This document shows positions 7,676 to 15,082 of a DNA stretch of 17,553 nt, in pieces. The notes beneath the pieces are model-generated. The model was given only the letters and a program-made list of their open reading frames with translations, did not search any database and was not told the DNA's origin. The DNA is from AM-1111 sp046302135 (GTDB lineage: Bacteria > Bacteroidota > Bacteroidia > B-17B0 > Aurantibacillaceae). A program made the position numbers and the translations under genes. The stretch covers positions 1 through 17,553 of the forward strand of contig JBKCIQ010000023.1 of assembly GCA_046302135.1 (NCBI GenBank), given 5' to 3'. How positions within the stretch are numbered: the stretch's first letter is position 1; the number at the start of each line of letters is the position of its first letter.

Positions 7676-8719
7676 CTAAATTCTAGCCTTCGAGTGCCCA
7701 CCAAACGGATTAGGACTAACAAATCTTATTACCAACTCTATTCCTCCCCTTCCCTGGGTTGCAAGGGTAAGAGAACTAAGATTCAAGTCATAAGAAAAAC
7801 CAAATGATAACTGACTGTAATCTACCATTGCTTTAAATACCATTGCGTCACCTAAACGATAAAATCCACCCAATGCAATTGCCGAACCTTTTTTAATACC
7901 AGTATAGACTGATTTGTCATTAAGTGAATATCTGAAATAAGTCCCAAACAAAATCTCCTTGTGCGAACCCTGAAGCATTAGATAAACACCAGGACTAATA
8001 GATAGTTTTGAATTATTAAGGCCCTTTTGCATATTCGCAAAAAACACATGTTTAACATACAATCTTTCAGTATTTAAATCATAAAATGAAAATTTTGGCC
8101 TATTGATGTGATTGATAGAATATCCAATGTTTGCATGAAAGTGATCGTTTGCAGTCATATAATGTTCACTGCTTTTATAAGTGTAAACAAGACCTGCATT
8201 AATATCAAAAAAAGTATTTTGATTGTAGGATGAAAGTGGTTCACCGGTTGGCAACGCACTGTTAAATCCATTTCCATCATATTGCATCCCCCATCTTAAT
8301 GAATTGAAATCTAAAGTTCTTTGACCAAAAGAAGGCTGAACACAGAGACCCAACAATTGTTTTTGATCCAATTTAACATGATATCCAAAACTTAAACCTA
8401 CATTATTGCTTGTAAATCTACTGTCTCCTGCCTTATCAGAAAAAAAATTTATTCCGCCAACCATAAATCCTTTTTCACTTTTTTCTGAAAATCGTTGATC
8501 ATAACCAGCATAAATTGTGGTGAACTGAGCATCGGCACTCTTCCATTGATTTCTGTATACAAGATTGGCTTGATTAGAATAGTTTGCTCCTGCTAGTGCA
8601 GGATTCAATGCTAAAGGAGCAAAAGGCAACTGAGAAAAATGAATATCCTGAGCATTTACCTTAATAATAAATAAAAACAGAAATAAAACCGAAAAATATT
8701 TGCAACTATTTAAATTCAT
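7676..8719 (-). CDS. PorP/SprF family type IX secretion-associated outer-membrane protein
   Basis: A 347-residue protein with a signal peptide (about 1-23, cleavage likely after VNA). The family hallmark QDIHFSQ...P.ALNPALAG (24-44) follows. The rest is alternating beta-strand sequence ending in a VIRFVSPNPFG-type tail, consistent with an outer-membrane barrel. PorP is part of the T9SS of Porphyromonas, and SprF is required in Flavobacterium johnsoniae for SprB to reach the surface; paralogues are typically encoded next to type B T9SS cargo. Here the gene starts 7 nt after the stop of just such a cargo gene, so it is most likely that protein's dedicated export or anchoring partner. Because genomes carry several paralogues, I give no specific symbol. 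Confidence 0.92.
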   Translation of the reverse strand: MNLNSCKYFSVLFLFLFIIKVNAQDIHFSQLPFAPLALNPALAGANYSNQANLVYRNQWKSADAQFTTIYAGYDQRFSEKSEKGFMVGGINFFSDKAGDSRFTSNNVGLSFGYHVKLDQKQLLGLCVQPSFGQRTLDFNSLRWGMQYDGNGFNSALPTGEPLSSYNQNTFFDINAGLVYTYKSSEHYMTANDHFHANIGYSINHINRPKFSFYDLNTERLYVKHVFFANMQKGLNNSKLSISPGVYLMLQGSHKEILFGTYFRYSLNDKSVYTGIKKGSAIALGGFYRLGDAMVFKAMVDYSQLSFGFSYDLNLSSLTLATQGRGGIELVIRFVSPNPFGGHSKARI

Positions 8720-8726
8720 TCAATTC

Positions 8727-11700
8727 TCATTTAATTAAGGTAACATTACCCTTAAGTTCTTTTTGTTCGCCGCTTTTAAATGTTGCATTTAAAATATACG
8801 CAAACACCCCAGGGTTTAATTTTTTTCCTTTATGAACTCCATCCCAACAAAATTGTGGGTTAGATGTTTCAAATATTTTTTCACCCCAACGATCAAAAAT
8901 GATTAATTGCATTGTTTCAATACATTGGGCTCCATAAATACAAAGTTCATCATTGGCCTGATCTCCATTTGGTGAAAAAGCATTAGGGATGTAAAGGGTA
9001 CCACAATCTATTTCAATAACATTAATATTTACACAAGATGAGTCTTGACAACCCTCCAAACTTGTTCCAATAGTGCAATAGGTTGTTAATCCACCAGCGG
9101 AGGTATTAACGTTTAACGTTTGTCCCGAAATCCCCCCCGGATACCAAACATAACTGCTCGCTCCATTGGCTGTAAGAACAATGCTTTCGCCGGAATTAAC
9201 TGTATTACTCAAGTTTGATGAAGTAATAGATATTTGAGGCGTTGCACTAACTAAAACATTAACTGTTGCTGTGGCAAAGCAACCGCTCGCATCTGTAACT
9301 AATACAGAATATGTTCCTGACATATTAATCAAGGCAGGAAATATTTGTGGGTTTTGAATTGAAGATGTAAATCCTGATGGTCCGGACCAAGAATAGTTTA
9401 CACCACCCGACGCATTAAGATTAATTGATCCACCCTCACAAAAAGGTCCGGTTGCAACTGCATTAACGTTAGGTAGATTCTGACTGTTTACCAATACTGT
9501 TTGAGTTATGCTACAACTATTTTGATCTGTAACAACAACAGTATATGTTCCGGGCGATAAATTATTGATTGTTGAAGTATTTTGTCCGCCTGGAGACCAT
9601 AAATACACATAAGTACCGGTACCGCCGATTACGGAAACACTTGCAGAACCATCAGATTGTCCGCAACTCGAATTAACACTTGAAGTATTAATGACTATCG
9701 AATCTGGCTCCGTAATGGTAACGGTTGTAGTAGCTGTACATGAATTTGATGTTATTATACAAGTGTATGTCCCTGACGATAAATTATTCGCAGTAGATGA
9801 GTTTCCACCAAATGGGCTCCATGCATAATTAATTGCGCCAAATGCTCCGGTTAAATTTACAGTGGCGCTACCATCGTTACCGCCGTTACATGAAACATTA
9901 GTTTGACTGGATATTGTTGCTGACAAGGCGCAAGAATTACATTGAGGTAATGAAGCAAAATTTGGTATATAGGCACTGTCTCCATTATTATTAATAACAT
10001 ACATTGGATACGAACCACTTCCGGGGTTTATGGTTGTTCCGGTCGCGAAGTTGGTCCATGAAGTAACAGAAACCGAGCAACCAGGAGGAAAATTACAACC
10101 GAAAATACATGCAGAACAATTTTGAGAAGTTGTCTGTTGATACCAACTATAAGTTCCGGTTCCATTAACAGTAATATCTCCGTTCAATTCTGCACAAACA
10201 TTAAGTGTTTGACATCCTAATACAGTGATTTGAATTGACTCACTACCGCAAGGCAAAGTGTAAGTTACCGTATGTGTACCAACCCCGGCCAATGTAGGAT
10301 TGAATGTTCCACTCGAAGAGTTTGTAATTCCTGGGCCGGACCAAACACCTCCTGAGGATGACGCAAGAAGGTTAATAGCGGGGTCATTTTGACAGAAAGA
10401 TGAGGGAGTGCAAATGGATGTATTACAACATGTAAATGCTATTGGATTACATGCTGAAGCAGCAATAACCTGGACGTATCCTGCACGTGACCCGGTAGTA
10501 GAAGAATTACCGGTTGATCCACAAACAACTATATCACCGGATGATAATACATGCAAGTCATAAACATTGAAAGATGTTGTATAGGTTGCAAGAACTGAAA
10601 GGTTTGAATTAAATTTTATTACCTGGTTTTTTGATCCTACATATATATTCCCGCACTGATCTACGTCTATTCCACTGTTTGAAACAGTATTTCCGCCTAA
10701 AAAAACATTATTGAATCCTCCTCCGGGAATTGTTGCATTTGCAATAACCGAAAGTGTTTGTAACGATCTCTTTTGAATCTGATTGCCTCTGTTTAAATAT
10801 AAAAATGCAGAATCTGAACGCAAAGCCATTATGCCCGAATTGTCAAAACGATAATCCTCGCATTTATAACCTAGATCAATTCCATTATTAATCTTAAATG
10901 AACCGGAGGATCCTGAAGGACACAATAAAAAATTCTGGTTGGTATAACCAATTGTGTCCTGTGTAAGGTAATAATATCTTCCATTAGGGCATGAGGTAAG
11001 AGATCTGATTTCCTGTGTATTTGGAGGAATTGATGTGGTAGGTCCTTTTGCAACTTTTTGAGTTGAAAGAATACTCCCACTATTTACATCGATTTCGAAA
11101 ATTGCGGCTTCTAAAACTGGCGGTAACCCAAATGCTCCACTTGTTCCGCCTACAATTAGCTTTGTTTGGTCGCAATTGAAGGCAATATTCCAGTACTCAT
11201 CTGAATTACCAATTGAACCTCCGCCACCATTATTGTTCCAAACTAAGGTACCGGCAGAATTTATTTTTTGCATACCTGAAACAGAACCACGTGTTACATA
11301 TGAATTTCCGGCGTTATCCGTTGCAAATGTTCCCAGCCAGCAATTAGATGTGTCGTATGGCGTATTGTATGTCCATTGCAATACACCTGCAACATTATAT
11401 TTTTTTATTTGCATTTGGCTATTTGCAGATTGTGACATACCCCCTCCTAAAGCATAAACATTTCCTGAACCATCCTTTTCACATTCCCAAACACAATTCC
11501 ATGTTGTTGTTCCAAAGGTTGGTAATTGAACCCATGGGTCAATTATAATTATTTTTGAATGATCATAATTATCTAATTTAAACTTGATTTTATTTCCTTC
11601 TTTATAAAAATTGGATTTGATCTGATTGCCTGAACCAAAACTGTAAAATGAAACTGGAGCATGCTCAATAATTTCTCCAAACTTTGTTTTTATATGAATT

Positions 11701-12374
11701 GAGCCATCCTTTTTTATTTTTGGCTCTCGTGAATACTCCATTTCAACAACACTTAAATCTGCACCGGGATGAATGATTAAATTATATTTTATTCCATTAA
11801 CAGAGTGAAAAATATACTCTGCGTCAATGCCGGGATAAAGATTTTCATAAACAATTTTCCTGTAACCACTCACGAAATTTACATTTATCAATTTTTCATC
11901 TTTGATGAACGAATATGAATTATAGTCTGAATTTTTATCAATTCCTCGTATGATTGAATTAGGGTTTGCATTTAGCCATTTAACACTAACAATATCTGAT
12001 TCAAATTCTATTTTTTTTTCTTTTAACTCATGCTTTTTGTAATCTTCAAAAGATTTTAAATTTATATTTTCTTTTTTTTCATTTATTTCGTCTTTATCTT
12101 TCCAATGTTTTAAAAAAGTATAAACTAAAGCTGACTTTTTGAAGAAAACCGAACTCTGTTCATCTCCACCTCTAAAAAAAATTTCTTCATTATCACTATC
12201 TAATTTGAATTGTCCTTTGTTTTCTATGAAAATTTTAGTTGCCTTTGATTCATTCAGCCATCCGTTACCGGAAGAGTATTGTCCGAATAGTAAATTAACA
12301 ATTAAAAGAAAAAATGATATTACAGACATATAAATTCTAACACCGTAATTATTATTGAAAAAATTTAAATTCAT
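8727..12374 (-). CDS. Large T9SS type B surface protein with SprB-like repeats
   Basis: A 1215-residue secreted multidomain protein. In order: a signal peptide ending near residue 32; an N-terminal domain starting IFIENKGQF (48-56), as in DUF7948 proteins, with a Lys/Glu-rich insert (about 91-127); a repetitive propeller-like region (about 285-640); an Ig-like domain (about 658-720); a cysteine-rich module (721-820); two SprB-like repeats (about 817-890 and 892-963); two further Ig/PKD-like domains (about 970-1042 and 1044-1122); and a gliding-motility-type C-terminal sorting domain (1128-1215: YIPNAFSPNGDQANDE...FDRWGEKIFET...CWDG). The type B domain implies T9SS export. An adhesin or gliding-related role is inference. 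The ATG at 12374 overlaps the bshA stop as ATGA; Met16 at 12329 would give a shorter, more ordinary signal peptide. Confidence 0.92.
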   Translation of the reverse strand: MNLNFFNNNYGVRIYMSVISFFLLIVNLLFGQYSSGNGWLNESKATKIFIENKGQFKLDSDNEEIFFRGGDEQSSVFFKKSALVYTFLKHWKDKDEINEKKENINLKSFEDYKKHELKEKKIEFESDIVSVKWLNANPNSIIRGIDKNSDYNSYSFIKDEKLINVNFVSGYRKIVYENLYPGIDAEYIFHSVNGIKYNLIIHPGADLSVVEMEYSREPKIKKDGSIHIKTKFGEIIEHAPVSFYSFGSGNQIKSNFYKEGNKIKFKLDNYDHSKIIIIDPWVQLPTFGTTTWNCVWECEKDGSGNVYALGGGMSQSANSQMQIKKYNVAGVLQWTYNTPYDTSNCWLGTFATDNAGNSYVTRGSVSGMQKINSAGTLVWNNNGGGGSIGNSDEYWNIAFNCDQTKLIVGGTSGAFGLPPVLEAAIFEIDVNSGSILSTQKVAKGPTTSIPPNTQEIRSLTSCPNGRYYYLTQDTIGYTNQNFLLCPSGSSGSFKINNGIDLGYKCEDYRFDNSGIMALRSDSAFLYLNRGNQIQKRSLQTLSVIANATIPGGGFNNVFLGGNTVSNSGIDVDQCGNIYVGSKNQVIKFNSNLSVLATYTTSFNVYDLHVLSSGDIVVCGSTGNSSTTGSRAGYVQVIAASACNPIAFTCCNTSICTPSSFCQNDPAINLLASSSGGVWSGPGITNSSSGTFNPTLAGVGTHTVTYTLPCGSESIQITVLGCQTLNVCAELNGDITVNGTGTYSWYQQTTSQNCSACIFGCNFPPGCSVSVTSWTNFATGTTINPGSGSYPMYVINNNGDSAYIPNFASLPQCNSCALSATISSQTNVSCNGGNDGSATVNLTGAFGAINYAWSPFGGNSSTANNLSSGTYTCIITSNSCTATTTVTITEPDSIVINTSSVNSSCGQSDGSASVSVIGGTGTYVYLWSPGGQNTSTINNLSPGTYTVVVTDQNSCSITQTVLVNSQNLPNVNAVATGPFCEGGSINLNASGGVNYSWSGPSGFTSSIQNPQIFPALINMSGTYSVLVTDASGCFATATVNVLVSATPQISITSSNLSNTVNSGESIVLTANGASSYVWYPGGISGQTLNVNTSAGGLTTYCTIGTSLEGCQDSSCVNINVIEIDCGTLYIPNAFSPNGDQANDELCIYGAQCIETMQLIIFDRWGEKIFETSNPQFCWDGVHKGKKLNPGVFAYILNATFKSGEQKELKGNVTLIK
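8730..8993 (-). other. Type B T9SS C-terminal sorting domain (CHU_C class)
   Basis: This encodes residues 1128-1215 of the large surface protein. The domain has the diagnostic IPNAFSPNGD-x-x-NDE opening, the central FDRWGEKIFE motif, a CWDG turn, and the closing G-x-FAYI...KGNVTLIK strands. Three cysteines lie within it (1145, 1151 and 1176). Type B domains are recognised by the T9SS and are associated with PorP/SprF partners, which matches the next gene. Confidence 0.9.
9486..9926 (-). repeat. Two tandem SprB-like repeats in the surface protein
   Basis: This encodes about residues 817-963. Both copies share the pattern S-x-C-(N/G)-x-x-(N/S)-DGSA-(T/S)-V, then G-(A/T)-(I/Y)-x-Y-x-WSP-(F/G)-GG, then NNLS-x-GTYT, then a closing (T/V)-(I/L)-(T/V). 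SprB repeats occur in the giant gliding adhesin SprB and in other T9SS cargo. The copies are divergent in sequence, not recent duplicates. Confidence 0.8.
9915..10214 (-). other. Cysteine-rich module in the surface protein
   Basis: Residues 721-820 carry eight cysteines (721, 727, 753, 756, 760, 766, 812, 815), four of them in the dense stretch NCSACIFGCNFPPGC. The rest is strand-like (SWYQQT, VTSWTNFATGTT, SYPMYVINNNGDSAYIP). I cannot name a family. An extracytoplasmic module of this kind would probably be disulfide-bonded; metal binding by the C-x-x-C pairs is an alternative. Confidence 0.5.
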
Positions 12375-13498
12375 CTTACAAATCTATTATATAAATTCTC
12401 ATACATAGGCAGAATATATTCAATATCATACGATAAAGCTTGTTGTCGCGCATTTTTTCTCATCTCTGAATGTAGAGCTTCATCGCTTAAAATTCTGAAA
12501 GCATTTGCAGACATATTTTCAACATCACCTACAGAACTTAAATATCCGGTTTTACCTTGAATGTTAACTTCGGGTATACCTCCTGAATTAGTAGAAATAA
12601 CAGGAACCCCCATTGCCATAGCTTCTAAAGCAGCAAGTCCAAAACTCTCTGTTTCTGATGGGAGAATAAACAAATCTCCTATATTAAGAATTTCTTTAGG
12701 GTCATTAATTTTTCCTAATGAAATAATATCGTTACACGTTTGTAGTTCTCTGCATAAATGCTCAATATTTGCTCTTTCGGGACCATCTCCAACCAAAATT
12801 AATTTACTTGGAATCCGTTTTCTAACCTTATCAAATATTCTAAGAACATCATCAACTCTTTTAACTTTTCTGAAATTACTAATATGTAAAAGAATTTTTT
12901 CTCCATTAGGAGCAAATTGTAATCTTTGTGCCTTATTAGCCACAAAACGAAATTCATCTCCGTTTATAAAATTTGGTATGACCTGTATTTCCTTGGCAAT
13001 CCTAAAAATTTCACGGGTATCATTTTTTAAACTTTCAGAAACCGCGGTAACTGCACTGCTCCTGTTTAATGAATGTCTAATTACAGGACCAAAGGAAGGA
13101 TCTTTTCCAACCAAGGTAATATCTGTTCCATGTAGGGTGGTTATATACGGTATATCAATTCCTTCTTCTTCGAGAATATTTTTTGCCATCAAAGCTGAAG
13201 ATGCGTGTGGAATTGCATAATGAACATGTAATAAATCCAACTGTTCATACTTTACTACATCAACCAATTTACTCGCAAGTGCAGATTCATAGGGTTGATA
13301 TTCAAAAAGAGGATAATTCATGAAACTAACCTCGTGGTAATAAATATTGGCAGAATATTCACCCACCCCTAGTCTGAATGGTTGACTATATGTTATAAAA
13401 TGTACTGAATGTCCTTTTTTCGCAAGGGCTTTTCCGAGTTCCGTTGCTACAACCCCACTTCCACCAAAAGTTGGATAACAAACAATTCCTATTTTCAT
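12371..13498 (-). CDS. bshA: N-acetyl-alpha-D-glucosaminyl L-malate synthase BshA
   Basis: BshA is the GT4-family glycosyltransferase that joins GlcNAc from UDP-GlcNAc to L-malate, the first step of bacillithiol synthesis in the cytoplasm. The 375-residue sequence has the family opening IGIVCYPTFGGSGVVATELG (3-22), HVHYAIPHA (91-99), TTLHGTDITLVG (120-131), and the GT-B C-terminal E-x7-E motif ESFGLAALE (284-292) followed by GVPVISTNSGGIPEV (297-311). These signatures separate BshA from general GT4 enzymes. bshB and bshC are not in the window. Its TGA shares bases with the ATG of the T9SS cargo gene (ATGA). Upstream lie 127 nt shared with divergent gatB. Bacillithiol synthesis is known in Bacteroidota, so the gene is not an obvious transfer. 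Confidence 0.95.
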   Translation of the reverse strand: MKIGIVCYPTFGGSGVVATELGKALAKKGHSVHFITYSQPFRLGVGEYSANIYYHEVSFMNYPLFEYQPYESALASKLVDVVKYEQLDLLHVHYAIPHASSALMAKNILEEEGIDIPYITTLHGTDITLVGKDPSFGPVIRHSLNRSSAVTAVSESLKNDTREIFRIAKEIQVIPNFINGDEFRFVANKAQRLQFAPNGEKILLHISNFRKVKRVDDVLRIFDKVRKRIPSKLILVGDGPERANIEHLCRELQTCNDIISLGKINDPKEILNIGDLFILPSETESFGLAALEAMAMGVPVISTNSGGIPEVNIQGKTGYLSSVGDVENMSANAFRILSDEALHSEMRKNARQQALSYDIEYILPMYENLYNRFVR

Positions 13499-13503
13499 GA
13501 ACT

Positions 13504-13511
13504 CAAATTTA
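13504..13511 (-). promoter_or_regulatory. Candidate -7 element for the bshA unit, close to the start codon
   Basis: The plus strand reads CAAATTTA, so the minus strand reads TAAATTTG, a perfect TAnnTTTG match. It ends only 5 nt before the bshA ATG (13498). Transcription would begin at or next to the A of the ATG, giving a leaderless or nearly leaderless message, or the match is accidental. No -33 partner is visible at the expected spacing. Confidence 0.25.
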
Positions 13512-13601
13512 ATGATTAAATGTGTTTTTCAGAGCTGAAGAAGAAATAATTAAAATCAAACATCAGAATAATTAATGAATCAAACTCGCACTTAAATTTA
13601 T

Positions 13602-13609
13602 TATCTTTG
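13602..13609 (+). promoter_or_regulatory. Candidate -7 element for the gatB unit
   Basis: TATCTTTG is a perfect TAnnTTTG match ending 16 nt before the gatB ATG at 13626, a natural promoter position that would give a leader of roughly 10 nt. A -33 TTG is not obvious 17-21 nt upstream. This is the best-placed promoter motif in the window. Confidence 0.45.
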
Positions 13610-13625
13610 GTTTGATTTTTTTAAA

Positions 13626-15080
13626 ATGAATTATCTTGAAAAATACGAAGCAGTTATTGGTCTTGAGGTCCACATTCAGCTTCTCACCAAAAGTAAAATG
13701 TACAGTTCTGATTCTGCTGAATATGGAGGTTTACCCAACACTCATATAAGTGTAATTTCACTTGGACATCCTGGAACTCTTCCTAAAGTGAATAAGGAGG
13801 CGCTTGAATTTGCAGTTAAACTTGGTTTAGCAACTAATTCCAAAATTACCCGTAACAATATTTTTGCAAGGAAAAATTATTTCTATGCTGATCTTCCGAA
13901 GGGATACCAAATCACTCAGGATAAAACACCAATTTGTACCGGAGGTCACATTACAATTAGAATGCAGGATAAATCCGAAAAGAAAATTGGGCTAATTAGA
14001 ATTCATATGGAGGAAGATGCCGGAAAAAGTTTACATGATCAGGACCCACTTGACACCTTGGTAGACCTTAACCGAGCCGGCGTACCGCTGTTAGAAATAG
14101 TTTCAGAACCTGAAATTAAAAATGGTGAAGAAGCATATTCATACCTATATGAAGTTAGAAAATTGGTAAAATACCTTGAAATTTGTGATGGGAACATGGA
14201 GGAGGGGTCTTTGCGATGTGACGCGAATATTTCTGTTCGGCTCAAAGGCGCAAAAGAATTCGGTAAAAAAGTCGAAGTTAAAAACATGAACTCCTTCCGA
14301 AATGTTCAACGTGCCATAGATTTTGAAATAAACAGGCAAATTGAATTGATTGAAAATGGTGAACCGGTAACGGTAGAAACAAGAGGATTCGACGCAGTAA
14401 AAGGAACCACATTTTCACAACGATTGAAAGAAGAAGCTAACGACTACCGCTATTTTCCTGAACCTGATTTACCCCCTATTGTAGTTTCTGAAGAATATAT
14501 ATCAAAGATTAAAAGCATCCTTCCTGAACTTCCAAATGATCTATTTAAAAGATTCATGGAAGAATTTAAATTAAGTGAATACGATGCGTCAATTTTGATT
14601 GATTCAAAAGAAATAGCAAAATATTTTTGTGATGTTATTCAGCATACAGGTAATTTCAAATCTGCAGCTAATTGGGTAATGGGGGATGTTAAATCCTTTC
14701 TAAATGACAATGCACTACACATTTCTTCATTTCCCGTATCACCTGAAAATCTTGCCTCATTAATTAAATTAATTGACGAAGATAAAATAAGTAATTCCAT
14801 TGCTTCACAAAAAGTTTTTCCATCAATGTTAATTCAGCCAAACAAAAATCCATTCGAAATAGCAACTGAATTAAACGTTATACTTGTTAGGGATGATAAT
14901 GCACTCCTTAACACCATTAAGGAGGTTATAGAAAAATATCCGGAAAAGGTGACTGAATATAAAGCCGGTAAAACTTCTTTGGTTGGAATGTTCATGGGCG
15001 AAGTAATGAAAAAAACAGGAGGAAAAGCCGATCCTAAAATTGCAAGCAAACTCGTAAAAGAAACATTAGATAGTTTATAA
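13626..15080 (+). CDS. gatB: Aspartyl/glutamyl-tRNA amidotransferase subunit B
   Basis: GatB is the kinase/transamidase core of the GatCAB complex, which converts misacylated Glu-tRNA(Gln) or Asp-tRNA(Asn) to the correct aminoacyl-tRNA in the cytoplasm. The 484-residue length is normal. The N-terminal catalytic domain carries YEAVIGLEVHIQL (8-20), FYADLPKGYQITQ, IRIHMEEDAGKS, LVDLNRAGVPLLEIVSEPE, EGSLRCDANISVR and KNMNSFRNVQRAI. The helical linker follows, and the C-terminal YqeY-like tRNA-binding domain ends with GMFMGEVMKKTGGKADP. The ATG at 13626 agrees with the family start. gatA and gatC are elsewhere. The next gene begins 2 nt after the stop, so gatB likely heads a three-gene transcript with two envelope proteins. 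Confidence 0.97.
   Translation: MNYLEKYEAVIGLEVHIQLLTKSKMYSSDSAEYGGLPNTHISVISLGHPGTLPKVNKEALEFAVKLGLATNSKITRNNIFARKNYFYADLPKGYQITQDKTPICTGGHITIRMQDKSEKKIGLIRIHMEEDAGKSLHDQDPLDTLVDLNRAGVPLLEIVSEPEIKNGEEAYSYLYEVRKLVKYLEICDGNMEEGSLRCDANISVRLKGAKEFGKKVEVKNMNSFRNVQRAIDFEINRQIELIENGEPVTVETRGFDAVKGTTFSQRLKEEANDYRYFPEPDLPPIVVSEEYISKIKSILPELPNDLFKRFMEEFKLSEYDASILIDSKEIAKYFCDVIQHTGNFKSAANWVMGDVKSFLNDNALHISSFPVSPENLASLIKLIDEDKISNSIASQKVFPSMLIQPNKNPFEIATELNVILVRDDNALLNTIKEVIEKYPEKVTEYKAGKTSLVGMFMGEVMKKTGGKADPKIASKLVKETLDSL
14904..14924 (+). repeat. Small perfect hairpin inside gatB
   Basis: Arms CTCCTTAA (14904-14911) and TTAAGGAG (14917-14924) are exact reverse complements with a 5-nt loop. The right arm runs into AAGGAGG (14919-14925), a Shine-Dalgarno-like string in a genome where starts lack one. 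There is no start codon close downstream, and the site encodes ordinary GatB residues (LLNTIKEV), so it is probably incidental. Confidence 0.4.
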
Positions 15081-15082
15081 TT

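Noticed and set aside
9486..9926. Repetitive sequence considered as a DNA-level tandem repeat or CRISPR-like array
   Set aside because: The similarity is at protein level (SprB-like repeats) with diverged bases, there are only two copies, and there are no regular spacers.
12561..13220. 219-codon plus-strand open frame opposite bshA
   Set aside because: It is antisense to a confidently identified gene, matches no family I know, and has the Ser/Leu/Ile-rich composition of a shadow frame.
14904..14925. Hairpin with a Shine-Dalgarno-like string considered as an internal ribosome-binding site
   Set aside because: No start codon follows at usable distance, and the bases encode normal GatB residues.
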